A DNA stretch of 64,000 nucleotides from Arthrobacter sp. UNC362MFTsu5.1 (GTDB lineage: Bacteria > Actinomycetota > Actinomycetes > Actinomycetales > Micrococcaceae): positions 124,001 through 188,000 of the forward strand of contig NZ_JMLE01000003.1 of assembly GCF_000685965.1 (NCBI RefSeq), read 5' to 3'. The translations under genes and the position numbers were made by a program. Under the pieces are notes generated by a model. The model had not been told where the DNA came from. It did not search any database and saw only the letters and a list, made by a program, of their open reading frames with translations. This document shows positions 24,689 to 33,257 of this stretch, one piece after another; position 1 is the stretch's first letter; the number at the start of each line of letters is the position of its first letter.

Positions 24689-26065
24689 TCAGTGCCAGAG
24701 TCCCAGGGCGAACTCTGCGATTACCGTGGAGAGGAGGAAGGACGCCGTGATGGCCACGAGCCCCACGGGGATGATCTTCCAGCCGATGTTCTTCAGCAGC
24801 GGAATGTCCTTGCCCAGCGACAGGCCGGCGAGCGTCAGCATCACGGTGGCGATGGACAGGAAGTCCACGGTCTTGATGGCGGCCGTCAGGGGCCCCGCGG
24901 CGAAGAACCATGGGCTCGAAACGTACGCGCCGATGGTGGTGATGTACACGATGGCCGAAATCTTGCGGGTGACCTTCGCCAGCCCGATGCTGAGCAGGAC
25001 CAGGGCCAGCATGATGCCGTACCCGGCCACAATGGACAGGCTGAACCCCTTCGCCGCCACCGACGCCGTGCCGATCCCCAGGACCGTCAGGACTGACAAC
25101 GAGAGCCAGAGGGGCAACCTGATGGCCGCCGACGACTCTGCAACGCGCTCGCGGAACAGCCGGTTCTCCTCCGCCTGGGCAGCTTCCCGGTCAATGTCGG
25201 CAGCCGAACGTTCGGCAGGCGCTCCGGCCGTCACGGCAGCGGCTTCGCGCGCCGTCTGTTTGCGGGTAAGGGCTTTGTAGAACTTGTCGGCCAGCGGCAG
25301 CGCGATGTAGATGCCTACGTAGACGCCCAGGACGGTGGTGATCAGGTTGGACACGGCCGCCATGCCCAGGATGGCTTCCTGGTCAGCCGGGTAGGCGGCC
25401 ACGATGCTGGCCGCGGAGGCCGCCATCATGGAACCGGATCCCACGCCGGCGCCCATGGCCAGGGCCAGGGGATCGAAGATCTTCCAGTTGGCCACCAAGG
25501 AAGTCAGGAGCGTGATGAACACCGCGCCGAACAGCGTCCCGAAGACGTACATGGCCAGCACACCGCGGTACTGGTCCGAGTCCGGGCCGTATTTCTCGGA
25601 AACCATGGCGAAGGACGGCTCGCGGTCCAGCGAGAACGTGGCGCCCACGGTCGCTTTGCCCATCCGGAGCAGGACGGCCAGGGGGAGCGCCAGCACGATG
25701 GTGCCCAGCAGGTGGCCCACCTCCTGGAGGAGCAACGCCGGACCCGCCTTAAGCAGGGTGGGCAGGCTGGGCCCGATGTTGAAGGCCAGCCGGGCCACCA
25801 GCAGCAGCACGGCGACGCCCACCAGGGCGGCCGCAACGCGCTGCAGGTCCAGGCCAAGCGGCTTGAACTTCTGGACCGACACCAGCAGGCCCAGAATGAG
25901 GCCCCACACCATGGGGAAGATGATGATCGAGCCGATCCCGACGTCGATCTTGGCCTGCCCGATGAACTGGACCGCCAGCGCAATGACGAAGGCCAGGGCG
26001 GCAATCGGGAGGGTCAGCTTGGTGCCGGCCTTGTCCGTCCGCGCCGTTCTAGTAGTGCTGCTCAT
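24689..26065 (-). CDS. DUF3100 multi-pass membrane protein (putative transporter), copy B
   Basis: Membrane protein of 458 residues, with about 10-12 helices and a charged linker around 285-330 (REAAAVTAGAPAERSAADIDREAAQAEENR). Segments GPALLLQEVGHLLGTIVLALPLAVLLRMGKATVGATFSLDRE and GAGVGSGSMMAASAASIVAAYP are clearly homologous to the copy at 18291. The frame is open far upstream; the ATG at 26065 overlaps the M20 amidohydrolase stop by ATGA, so the hydrolase and this membrane protein are translationally coupled. That coupling suggests uptake or exchange of the hydrolase substrate or product. Confidence 0.83.
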   Translation of the reverse strand: MSSTTRTARTDKAGTKLTLPIAALAFVIALAVQFIGQAKIDVGIGSIIIFPMVWGLILGLLVSVQKFKPLGLDLQRVAAALVGVAVLLLVARLAFNIGPSLPTLLKAGPALLLQEVGHLLGTIVLALPLAVLLRMGKATVGATFSLDREPSFAMVSEKYGPDSDQYRGVLAMYVFGTLFGAVFITLLTSLVANWKIFDPLALAMGAGVGSGSMMAASAASIVAAYPADQEAILGMAAVSNLITTVLGVYVGIYIALPLADKFYKALTRKQTAREAAAVTAGAPAERSAADIDREAAQAEENRLFRERVAESSAAIRLPLWLSLSVLTVLGIGTASVAAKGFSLSIVAGYGIMLALVLLSIGLAKVTRKISAIVYITTIGAYVSSPWFFAAGPLTAAIKTVDFLSIATVMLTLAGLSLGKDIPLLKNIGWKIIPVGLVAITASFLLSTVIAEFALGLWH

Positions 26066-27285
26066 GATGTGCCTTCCTGGGTGAAAGTACGACGGCGGTA
26101 TGCCGCTTTGGTGAAGCGTTCCCGTTCTGCGGGTGTTGAGGCTGCCGCGGCGACGGTCCAGGCCAGCGCGGTGGCGGCCTCGAACATCACCCCGTACGCC
26201 TCCGGAGTGTTCGCCAGTGCGGCGAACGCGTGGGAGTGGATGGGGACATCGGCGCCCGGAATGCTGAGCCACGGATGCAGGGACGGGATGACCTGGGAAA
26301 TGTTGCCCATGTCCGTGGAGCCTCCGCTGAGGCCGGACGAGCGGGAGGTGTCCTTGCCGAACGCGTGCATGGCATCGGTCCAGTGCGCGGCGAGGGCGTC
26401 GTCCTGGAGCAGCGGCTCATAGAGCGGTTCGGTGGCCTCGATGGCGAGCGTGGTTCCGGTGGCCAGCGCCGCCCCTTCGAAGCAGCGGCGGACCCGCTCC
26501 AGCAGCGCCTCGTATTCCGGCAGCGTGAACGCCCGGCACTCGAACTGCACCACCGCCCGTTCCGGAATGATGTTGGTGACGTGTCCGGCCTCGGCCACGA
26601 AGCAGGCGATGCGGTGGTCCGCCGGGATCTGCTGGCGGAGCAGACCGATGGCCACCTGGCTAAGCACGGCGGCATCCGCTGCATTGATGCCCTGATGCGG
26701 GGCTGCCGCAGCGTGCGCGGCCTTTCCCGTGAAAGTTGCCTTGTACCGTCCCACGGCCTGGGCGCTGGTGCCTGCCGGGTTGTAGGTGAGCCCGTCCTGG
26801 ACGGGATGGACCATCAAAGCCAGCCCCACGCCGTCGAACGCTCCCTGTTCCAGCATGAGCACCTTGCCGCCGCCGTGCTCCTCGGCCGGCGTGCCGATGG
26901 CCTTCAGCGTGATGCCCAGCTCGTCCGCGTAGGGACGCAGGGCAAGGGCTGCAGCCACCGAGGCGCCTGCGATCAGGTTGTGCCCGCACGCGTGCCCAAT
27001 GTCCGGGAGGGCATCATATTCCACGCACAGCGCCACGGTCAGCCCGCCGCTGCCGGCGCTCGCGGTGAATGCCGTGGGCAGCCCGCCGGTGCCGCGTTCC
27101 ACCTCGAAGCCGCCCTCCTCCAACAGCTTTGCGATCGCTTCAGCCGAGCGGACCTCCTCGAAGGAGATTTCCTTGTGGGCGTGGATTTCCTGCGCCAGCG
27201 CCTGGACTTGGGGTTTCCAGCGTTCGACGGCGTCCGCAACTGCCGTGCGGAGCGTCGCCGAGGCGGTGGAGTTTGTGGTTTCCAT
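26062..27285 (-). CDS. M20 family amidohydrolase (AbgA/AbgB/hippurate-hydrolase-like)
   Basis: Zinc-dependent peptidase/aminoacylase-type enzyme of 407 residues. Metal and catalytic motifs: VEYDALPDIGHACGHNLIAGAS (H and D ligands, about 88-109), GTPAEEHGGGK (catalytic Glu pair, about 131-141) and a C-terminal His in HSHAFAAL. The lid domain begins around GLALMVHPVQDG. Relatives hydrolyse N-acyl amino acids, p-aminobenzoyl-glutamate or peptides. It begins 7 bases after the aldehyde dehydrogenase stop and overlaps the DUF3100 gene, forming a three- or four-gene operon on the - strand. Confidence 0.88.
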   Translation of the reverse strand: METTNSTASATLRTAVADAVERWKPQVQALAQEIHAHKEISFEEVRSAEAIAKLLEEGGFEVERGTGGLPTAFTASAGSGGLTVALCVEYDALPDIGHACGHNLIAGASVAAALALRPYADELGITLKAIGTPAEEHGGGKVLMLEQGAFDGVGLALMVHPVQDGLTYNPAGTSAQAVGRYKATFTGKAAHAAAAPHQGINAADAAVLSQVAIGLLRQQIPADHRIACFVAEAGHVTNIIPERAVVQFECRAFTLPEYEALLERVRRCFEGAALATGTTLAIEATEPLYEPLLQDDALAAHWTDAMHAFGKDTSRSSGLSGGSTDMGNISQVIPSLHPWLSIPGADVPIHSHAFAALANTPEAYGVMFEAATALAWTVAAAASTPAERERFTKAAYRRRTFTQEGTS

Positions 27286-27292
27286 GAGTCTC

Positions 27293-28840
27293 CTAGTAGG
27301 ACAGCGACGGGAAGGGAGAGCCCGCTGCGCGGGTGGGAACCCAGATGGCCTTGGTCTGGGTGTATTCGTCCAGCACGCCGGGGCCGGAGGAGCGGCCGTG
27401 GCCGGAATCGCCGAATCCGCCGAACGGGACTGCCACGTGGATGGTCTTGTAGGAGTTGATCCAGAACGTGCCGGCCTTCACCTCGCGGGCAACGTGGTGG
27501 GCGCGGGACACGTCCGAGGTCCAGACGGCACCGGCCAGGCCGAAGTTGGTGTTGTTGGCCCGGGCGATGGCTTCGGCTTCGGTATCGAACGCGTCCGCGC
27601 CCACGACGGGACCGAAGACTTCGGTGGTTTCGAGCCGGTTCGCGGGGGTGACGCCGTCCAGAAGGGTGGGCATGACCCAGTGGCCGCCGGCCAGGTCGGA
27701 CCCGGCCAGCGCCTCCGGAAGCGTGGCCCCGGTAACCCGGCGGCCGCCGTCGTGCATTCCGGCCTCGATGAGCGAGGTGACTGTGGCGAACTGCTGGGCG
27801 GTGATGATGGGACCCACCTCGGTGTCCGGGCTCAGGGGATCGCCGACGCGCAGCCGCGCGGCCTTCGCGGCCACCAGCTCGACAAACCGGGCGTGCACGC
27901 TGCGCTCCACCAGGAGCCGGGACCCGGCGACGCAGGACTGGCCGGCACCGGAGAAGATGGCGGAGATGGCGCCGTCCGCGGCGCGGTCCAGGTCGGCGTC
28001 GGCGAACACGATGTTGGCGCTCTTGCCGCCGAGTTCCAGCAGAGCGGGGATCCCGGCCTGCGCGGCAGCGACGGCCACGCGGCGGCCGGTGGGGACGGAA
28101 CCGATGAAGCTGACTTTGCCCACGCGCCGGTCGGTGGTGAGGGTGGCGCCGACGGTCTGTCCCAGCCCGGCGGCGACGTTGAAGACGCCTGCCGGAAGTC
28201 CGGCTTCGTGGGCGATCTGGGCTAGCCGGACCGACGAGGCCGGGGTGAACTCGCTGGGCTTGATGATCACGGCGTTGCCGGCCGCGAGCGGTGCTGCGGA
28301 GTTCCAGCCGGCGGTGAACAGGGGAGCGTTCCACGGCGTGATGGCCACAACCACGCCCCAAGGCACGCGCTCGGTGTAGGTGTGCCAGTTGCCGGGGACG
28401 GGGATGGTCTGACCGGTCAGCTTGTCCGCCCAGCCGGCGTAGTAGCCGAACATTTCGGCCACCTTGGCGGCTTCCACCCGGGCGTCGCGGATGGGCTTGC
28501 CGGTGGTGGCGGACTCGAGGATGGCCAGCTCTTCGGCGTGCCGTTCGACGGCGGTGCTGACGTTGCGGAGGATGGCTGCCCGCTCGAAACCGTTCAGGGC
28601 TCCCCAAACCGTTGCGCCCGCCGTCGAGCTTTCCAGGATGGCGTTGGCGCCCTCGGTGCCGGGGTCCGCGTAGGTGGCAAAAGGTTCACCGGTGGCAGCG
28701 GCGGTGAGCCTGATGCTCTCGCCGCTTCCGGTGACGACTTTGCCGTCAAGGAAGGCGCCGAAGCCGTTCGGGAAGGCGGCGTCAAGGACGGCGCGGGCAG
28801 TGGCTGCCGAGGAGGTGGTGGGTGCTGTGGTGATGCTCAA
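27293..28840 (-). CDS. Aldehyde dehydrogenase family protein
   Basis: NAD(P)-dependent aldehyde dehydrogenase of 515 residues. Motifs: active-site Glu in LLELGGKSANIVFAD, catalytic Cys in GAGQSCVAGSRLLVE, and the EVFGPVVGADAFDTEAEAI and FGGFGDSGHGRSSG segments. The frame is open to 29890, but the family N-terminus begins near LSITTAPTTSSAATARAVLDA; a TTG at 28840 with AAAGGA 8 bases upstream is the best start. It is between the M20 hydrolase and the beta-hydroxyacid dehydrogenase, all co-oriented, so it likely oxidises a semialdehyde in the same pathway. Confidence 0.87.
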   Translation of the reverse strand: MSITTAPTTSSAATARAVLDAAFPNGFGAFLDGKVVTGSGESIRLTAAATGEPFATYADPGTEGANAILESSTAGATVWGALNGFERAAILRNVSTAVERHAEELAILESATTGKPIRDARVEAAKVAEMFGYYAGWADKLTGQTIPVPGNWHTYTERVPWGVVVAITPWNAPLFTAGWNSAAPLAAGNAVIIKPSEFTPASSVRLAQIAHEAGLPAGVFNVAAGLGQTVGATLTTDRRVGKVSFIGSVPTGRRVAVAAAQAGIPALLELGGKSANIVFADADLDRAADGAISAIFSGAGQSCVAGSRLLVERSVHARFVELVAAKAARLRVGDPLSPDTEVGPIITAQQFATVTSLIEAGMHDGGRRVTGATLPEALAGSDLAGGHWVMPTLLDGVTPANRLETTEVFGPVVGADAFDTEAEAIARANNTNFGLAGAVWTSDVSRAHHVAREVKAGTFWINSYKTIHVAVPFGGFGDSGHGRSSGPGVLDEYTQTKAIWVPTRAAGSPFPSLSY

Positions 28841-28875
28841 TGTGGTGTTCCTTTGGGGCTGAGGGCTGGAGGGGT

Positions 28876-29787
28876 TCAGGCGACGGCGGCCGTGCCGGGT
28901 GCGCCGGCGGGGGTGATGGCGGGGGCGACGGTCCTGGCGATTTCGGTGAAGTCCGCGCGCGGTCCGAGGGCGTCCAGGGCGTCCTGCCACTGGCTGGCGA
29001 CGGCTCCCAGCAAGGACGGGTTTTCGCCGATCTGCCTGGCGACGTCCACTGCAAGGGCGGCATCCCTGGCCATCAGGCCGAGGGAAAACCCTGAATCGTG
29101 CGTGCCGGTCAGCACCCAGTTGGGGTACATGTTGGCGGAGACTTTGCTGCCGCCGGAGGCTTCGCTGATGCTGGCCGCCGCCGTGGCGGGATCGATGCCG
29201 TAGGCCTTGGCGACGCCGAGGGCCTCGCCGACCGAGACCAGGTTGGCCGCGGCCAGGACGTTGTTGAGGAGCTTGACCACGTTGCCGCTGCCGGGGCCGC
29301 CGATGTGGCTGAACTTGCCGCCGGTGAGGGCGAGCAGGACGGGCTCGGCAGCTTGGAGGGCGGCATCCGTTGCTCCGACGAAGGCACTCAGGGATCCGGC
29401 TGCGGCGCCGTCGCGACCGCCGGAAACCGGGGCATCCACGAAGGCCGCGCCCTGTTTTTCGGCAAGGTCGGCCATCTGTTTGCTGGTGGCGGGCTCGGAG
29501 GTGGTGGTGTCGATGATTGCGACCGTTCCCGGCTTTGCCAGGAGTTGGGGAACGGTGGCTTCCACGATGCTGGCTGCCGGCAGGGAGAGGACGGCGTAGG
29601 GGGTTCCGGCGACGTCCTCCAGGCTCGCGGTGGTGGCGATGCCGGCGGCCGAGGCGGCGGCCCGGGCTGCCTCGGAAGGGTCGAATCCGGTGACGGCCCA
29701 GCCGGTTTTGTGCAGCGTGGCGGCCATTGCTCCACCCATGGCTCCAAGGCCAATGACGGCTATGCGGCGGTCTGTGCTGGTGTTCAT
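28876..29787 (-). CDS. NAD(P)-dependent beta-hydroxyacid dehydrogenase
   Basis: HIBADH-family dehydrogenase of 303 residues with VIGLGAMGGAMAATLHKTGW (about 10-30), DAPVSGGRDGAAAGSLSAFVG near 122 and the catalytic-Lys helix GSGNVVKLLNNVLAAANLVSVGEAL near 170. CAGGAGC precedes the ATG. It resembles the gene at 13661 in family only. It is the first gene after the RpiR regulator and heads the operon 29787 to 24689. Together with the aldehyde dehydrogenase it suggests a hydroxyacid to semialdehyde to acid route. Confidence 0.9.
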   Translation of the reverse strand: MNTSTDRRIAVIGLGAMGGAMAATLHKTGWAVTGFDPSEAARAAASAAGIATTASLEDVAGTPYAVLSLPAASIVEATVPQLLAKPGTVAIIDTTTSEPATSKQMADLAEKQGAAFVDAPVSGGRDGAAAGSLSAFVGATDAALQAAEPVLLALTGGKFSHIGGPGSGNVVKLLNNVLAAANLVSVGEALGVAKAYGIDPATAAASISEASGGSKVSANMYPNWVLTGTHDSGFSLGLMARDAALAVDVARQIGENPSLLGAVASQWQDALDALGPRADFTEIARTVAPAITPAGAPGTAAVA

Positions 29788-29859
29788 GAACTGCTCCTGG
29801 AATATGCGTGTGGAGGTGTGTCGTGCGTGCGTGGAATGTTTGGTGCCAAGGGCATGCGG

Positions 29860-30759
29860 TCAGTCGAGGTAGATGTCCAGGTCTTTCCACAGCTGCTGGG
29901 TGCGGCGGATGGCGGCGCGGCTTCGTTCGGGATGTGCCGCCTCCATGCCCGCGAGCAGCCCGTAGACCACCGAATTTGCCGCGGTCACCGACTGGAAGAA
30001 GGAGATGCCTTCGGAGGCCACAATGAGTAGGTGGTCAGCAGCGGCGGCAAGGCGGCCGCGGCGCATGTCGCTGATGGCAATGACCGTGGCGCCTGCTTGT
30101 TTGGCGGCTTCGGCGGTGACGATGATCTGCCGAATGGAGCGCCACATGTTGATGACTACCAGGACATCGCCTGCACCAAGGGTGTTGGTGCTGGAAGCCA
30201 GGTGGACGCCGCCACGGTTCTCCAGGGCGATGGGGTAGCCCATGGTGGAACCCAGGTGAGCCATCACACTGGCGGGCCCGGCGAAGGATCCAAGCCCGAC
30301 GACGGTGATGGACTTGGCAGCGGCCATGGCCGCAATGGCGGCCTCGGCGTCGTCTCCTGTGTTGGAGTCCAGGGTCAGGCGCAAGTTCTCGATGTCATGG
30401 TTGAGCGCGTCATGGAGCGGGCTGCGGTGTTCGCCGTGTTCCGTCAGGGTGTCCTCGGTGGAGATCATCACGAGGTACCGCGAGCGTAGTTCCCGCTGGA
30501 GATCGGGCCAGCCGCGGTATCCCAAGTGCTGGGCTGTGCGGACCACCGTGGAGTTGTTGACGTCTGCCCGCTGGGCAATCTCGGCAATGTCGGCGTACGA
30601 GGAGAGTTGCGGATTGCGGGTGATGACATCCACTACCCGGCTCTGGGCTTTGGACAGCGGCACGTCCGGAAGGGCGTCGCCGAGCCATGCCGGGGAAACA
30701 CTTCCGGAGCCCGGGGCGCCGGCGGCGCCGGCATCAAAATCGACCGCATTGGTGTTCAA
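29860..30759 (-). CDS. RpiR/MurR family transcriptional regulator with SIS domain
   Basis: Regulator of about 299 residues. N-terminal HTH_6: ALPDVPLSKAQSRVVDVITRNPQLSSYADIAEIAQRADVNNSTVVRTAQHLGYRGWPDLQRELRSRYL. The C-terminal SIS domain (sugar-phosphate binding) spans MAAAKSITVVGLGSFAGPASVMAHLG through TVIAISDMRRG. The frame is open to an ATG at 30870; I favour a TTG at 30759 with AGAGG upstream, since the intervening bases carry an inverted repeat that looks regulatory. Start is uncertain (30807 ATG is another option). It likely controls the downstream operon. Confidence 0.85.
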   Translation of the reverse strand: MNTNAVDFDAGAAGAPGSGSVSPAWLGDALPDVPLSKAQSRVVDVITRNPQLSSYADIAEIAQRADVNNSTVVRTAQHLGYRGWPDLQRELRSRYLVMISTEDTLTEHGEHRSPLHDALNHDIENLRLTLDSNTGDDAEAAIAAMAAAKSITVVGLGSFAGPASVMAHLGSTMGYPIALENRGGVHLASSTNTLGAGDVLVVINMWRSIRQIIVTAEAAKQAGATVIAISDMRRGRLAAAADHLLIVASEGISFFQSVTAANSVVYGLLAGMEAAHPERSRAAIRRTQQLWKDLDIYLD

Positions 30760-30800
30760 GTCCGGACCTCTTCTGTAATGCACATCACTCTGCAAGGCTG

Positions 30801-30824
30801 ATTGCATCAAATCTACTATGCAAT
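30801..30824. promoter_or_regulatory. Inverted repeat ATTGCAT-N10-ATGCAAT upstream of rpiR-type gene
   Basis: Exact 7-bp arms at 30801-30807 and 30818-30824 separated by 10 bases, in an AT-rich patch upstream of the RpiR gene. It may be an autoregulatory operator overlapping the promoter. Confidence 0.55.
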
Positions 30825-30904
30825 TCTGTTTGCGAAAAGGTTTTTTGGTTTCCGGCTTGTAAAACCTCATTGTGGTCAGCGCCTAACAGGGCCACGATGA
30901 GCGT

Positions 30905-31618
30905 ATGGATGCTGAAACACCTCAGGTTGAGGACACGAAGGACATGGAGTTGAGCCTTCCCGAGGCTTTCCTTCTTTTGGCGACGAACGACGCGGACGGC
31001 GATCCCGAAGTGCCGGCCTACATTCTCAGGACCACGTTGGCGGGCGCAATACTGGCCGAACTGGAAGTCGTCGGCGCGGTCGGGCTGCAGGGGAAGCACG
31101 TCGGCGCTACCGGCGCCGCGCTGCAAACGGACTTCGAACACCAGTTGGAGCTCATCCGTCACAAGTCCCGGCCACACACTCCCAAGCGCTGGGTGTCCAT
31201 GCTGGAGGGCCGCGCTGAAGTGCAGCGCGTGTACGAGGGGATGGCCTCCCGTGGCATCGTCGATCACGTTGGTGAAAAGCACTTGGGCGTGTTCACGACT
31301 GTGCGGTATCCGGAGAAAGACCACGCGCCTGAGGCGGCCATCCGGCAGAAGGTCCAGGCCGCCCTCGGACTTAAGCCGTCAGTTGCAACGCCGCCCGAGA
31401 CCGAGGCGCCCGAAGTGGAGCCCGCAGACTCGAAACCGACGGATGCGAGGACCGAGGCCCTTATCGCCCTGCTTGAAGCGGCCGGGCTGCTCGACAGAAT
31501 GTTTCCGGAGGCTGACCGGGACCTGCCCAGAAGCCTGGCAAAGGACTACTGGCCGGCCCGTGCTGTGGCGGACGAACTGCGCATGATCAGGATGGCGGAG
31601 GCAGAAGCAATGACCTAG
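30905..31618 (+). CDS. GPP34 (GOLPH3/VPS74-like) family protein
   Basis: Protein of 237 residues. It opens with acidic MDAETPQVEDTKDMELSLPEAFLLLATNDADGDP, followed by the GPP34 signature YILRTTLAGAILAELEVVGAVGLQGKHV, then a KRWVSMLEGRAEVQRVYEGMASRGIV segment. Eukaryotic GOLPH3 binds phosphatidylinositol-4-phosphate on Golgi membranes; the bacterial members are of unknown function and frequent in actinobacteria. A tail rich in Pro/Glu (about 160-185) separates a C-terminal helical part (EALIALLEAAGLLDRMF). It is monocistronic, divergent from rpiR. The VOC gene lies convergently 7 bases away. Confidence 0.8.
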   Translation: MDAETPQVEDTKDMELSLPEAFLLLATNDADGDPEVPAYILRTTLAGAILAELEVVGAVGLQGKHVGATGAALQTDFEHQLELIRHKSRPHTPKRWVSMLEGRAEVQRVYEGMASRGIVDHVGEKHLGVFTTVRYPEKDHAPEAAIRQKVQAALGLKPSVATPPETEAPEVEPADSKPTDARTEALIALLEAAGLLDRMFPEADRDLPRSLAKDYWPARAVADELRMIRMAEAEAMT

Positions 31619-31625
31619 GTCCGCC

Positions 31626-32018
31626 CTACCCGCCGGCGGGCTGGAACAGCTCCACCACGTTGCCGGCCGGATCCACCAGCAGGATCTGCTGACCGCCCGG
31701 GCCTTTGACGATGTCGTTTCGGAACGTGACGCCCGCGGCGCGCAGCCGGTCCACTTCGGCCGCGATGTCGCCCACGATGAGGTGGATCCGGTTCCATCCG
31801 CCAGGTGCCGGCACGGCTCCGTCCGGCATCGGCCGGCCTGCCGAACTGGCCGGCCCGCTCAGCAGGAGCCTCAGCTGGCCCCGGGCGACGTCGGCGAACG
31901 CCGGTGCGGCGCTCATCCTGAGGGTGAATCCGAGGTGCTTGGTGTAGAAGTCGACCGCCGCCTCGACGTCGTCAACCATGTAACGGACGCTGACCATGTC
32001 CGAGTTGTCGTTGGGCAT
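31626..32018 (-). CDS. VOC (glyoxalase/bleomycin-resistance-type) protein
   Basis: Single VOC module of 130 residues, MVSVRYMVDDVEAAVDFYTKHLGFTLR at the start and GWNRIHLIVGDIAAEVDRLRAAGVTFRNDIVKGPGGQQILLVDPAGNVVELFQPA at the end, the classic beta-alpha-beta-beta-beta repeat with a metal-binding Glu near the C-terminus. Substrate unknown; relatives include glyoxalases, dioxygenases and drug-binding proteins. The long frame to 33182 is read-through noise; ATG at 32018 is preceded by AAGGAG. Confidence 0.85.
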   Translation of the reverse strand: MPNDNSDMVSVRYMVDDVEAAVDFYTKHLGFTLRMSAAPAFADVARGQLRLLLSGPASSAGRPMPDGAVPAPGGWNRIHLIVGDIAAEVDRLRAAGVTFRNDIVKGPGGQQILLVDPAGNVVELFQPAGG

Positions 32019-32225
32019 TTTCTGGCTCCTTCGCGAAGTGGCCCCCTTCCACCATTGTTCGGCAGCCGGTTGGTTCGCGCTACCCAGGCGCGGTGCGTCG
32101 GGGTGCGGAAAACCAGCCGGGCTCCGTGGCGCCGTCCGGCGTGTCATAGACCGATCCACAGACGGGCATAGACTTGTAGCGTTTCCGCAGGAATCGCGGA
32201 CCTGTGAGATCCCACTGGAGGCATC

Positions 32226-33245
32226 ATGGCCGAGAATGAGGCCCGCAAGACAACCATCGAGGACGTCGCCCGGGCGGCCGGAGTCTCCAGGGCTGCCGTC
32301 TCCAAAGTTCTGCGCAACGCCTACGGCGTGAGTCCCGCAATGAAGCTCCGCGTGGACAAGGCCATCGAGGAACTCAACTATCGGCCCAGCGTCGCCGCCC
32401 GGGCCATGCGCGGGTCGAGCTACACGCTGGGCATCGAGATTCCGGACTTCGGGAACCAGTTTTTTACCAGGGTCCTGAGGGGTGCCTCCCGGGCGCTCGC
32501 CGGCACCAACTACCAGTTGATCATTGCTCCCGCCGAAGAGGGAATGAGGCAGGGGTACCGTGCCATCGAGGCGCTGCTGGACCAGCGGGTTGACGGGCTC
32601 ATCGCCGTCTCGCCGCTGGTCAGCCAGGAGTGGCTTGAACGCGCGGCCGTGCAGACTCCCATCGTGATGTTCGGCCGTCACGATGAGTCGCCCTACTACG
32701 ACACGGTCGCGGGTGACGACTCGGCAGGGACGGCGGCCCTGATGCAGCATTTGTTCGACCTTGGCCACCAGCGCATCGCGCACCTGACGATCAACGCCCT
32801 CTCCAGCGCGGCCCGGTCGCCCCATGACATCAGGCTCACCACCTACGAGAAGTGCATGGTGGACGCCGGCCTGGCCGGCAACATCCGCGTGATCCGCTGC
32901 GGTGAAGGATTGGATCCGTCCTATGAGGCGGCCAGGGACATGCTGGACGAGGGACCGGCCCCGACGGCGATCGTGGCCGGCCATGACGAGCTGGCCCTCG
33001 GCGCCCTTCGCGCAGTGATGGAACGGGGCCTGCCCATCTCGGTTGCCGGGTACGACGACGTTCCGCTCGCAGGGCACCCCCTGGTGTCGCTCACATCCGT
33101 CAGTCAGCCGGGTGAAGACATGGGGGCGCGGGCCGTGGAAATGCTCCTGGAGCGGCTGGCCGGACGGGACGTCGCTGAGCATGAGACGTACGCGCCCGAG
33201 TTGCGGCCCCGGAAAACCACGTATCCACCTGCCAGGGAGTCCTGA
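32226..33245 (+). CDS. LacI family transcriptional regulator (rhamnoside locus)
   Basis: Repressor of 339 residues with HTH TTIEDVARAAGVSRAAVSKVLRNAYGVSPAMKLRVDKAIEELNYRPSVAARAMRGS (about 7-62) and a sugar-binding effector domain. GGAGG precedes the ATG. It lies beside the glycosidase and ABC genes and the pair of GTAGAGCGATCTAC-type palindromes at 35470 and 35583 is the likely target. It would therefore repress the rhamnosidase operon until a rhamnoside-derived sugar is present. Its own 207-base upstream gap shows no such palindrome. Confidence 0.9.
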   Translation: MAENEARKTTIEDVARAAGVSRAAVSKVLRNAYGVSPAMKLRVDKAIEELNYRPSVAARAMRGSSYTLGIEIPDFGNQFFTRVLRGASRALAGTNYQLIIAPAEEGMRQGYRAIEALLDQRVDGLIAVSPLVSQEWLERAAVQTPIVMFGRHDESPYYDTVAGDDSAGTAALMQHLFDLGHQRIAHLTINALSSAARSPHDIRLTTYEKCMVDAGLAGNIRVIRCGEGLDPSYEAARDMLDEGPAPTAIVAGHDELALGALRAVMERGLPISVAGYDDVPLAGHPLVSLTSVSQPGEDMGARAVEMLLERLAGRDVAEHETYAPELRPRKTTYPPARES

Positions 33246-33257
33246 CAGCGGGCCCGC

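Noticed and set aside
27293..29890. One 2.6-kb open frame on the - strand that looks like an 865-residue fusion
   Set aside because: The upstream third is out of frame with a real dehydrogenase gene on the same strand (28876-29787) and is Arg-rich low-complexity; the ALDH domain starts near a good ribosome site at 28840.
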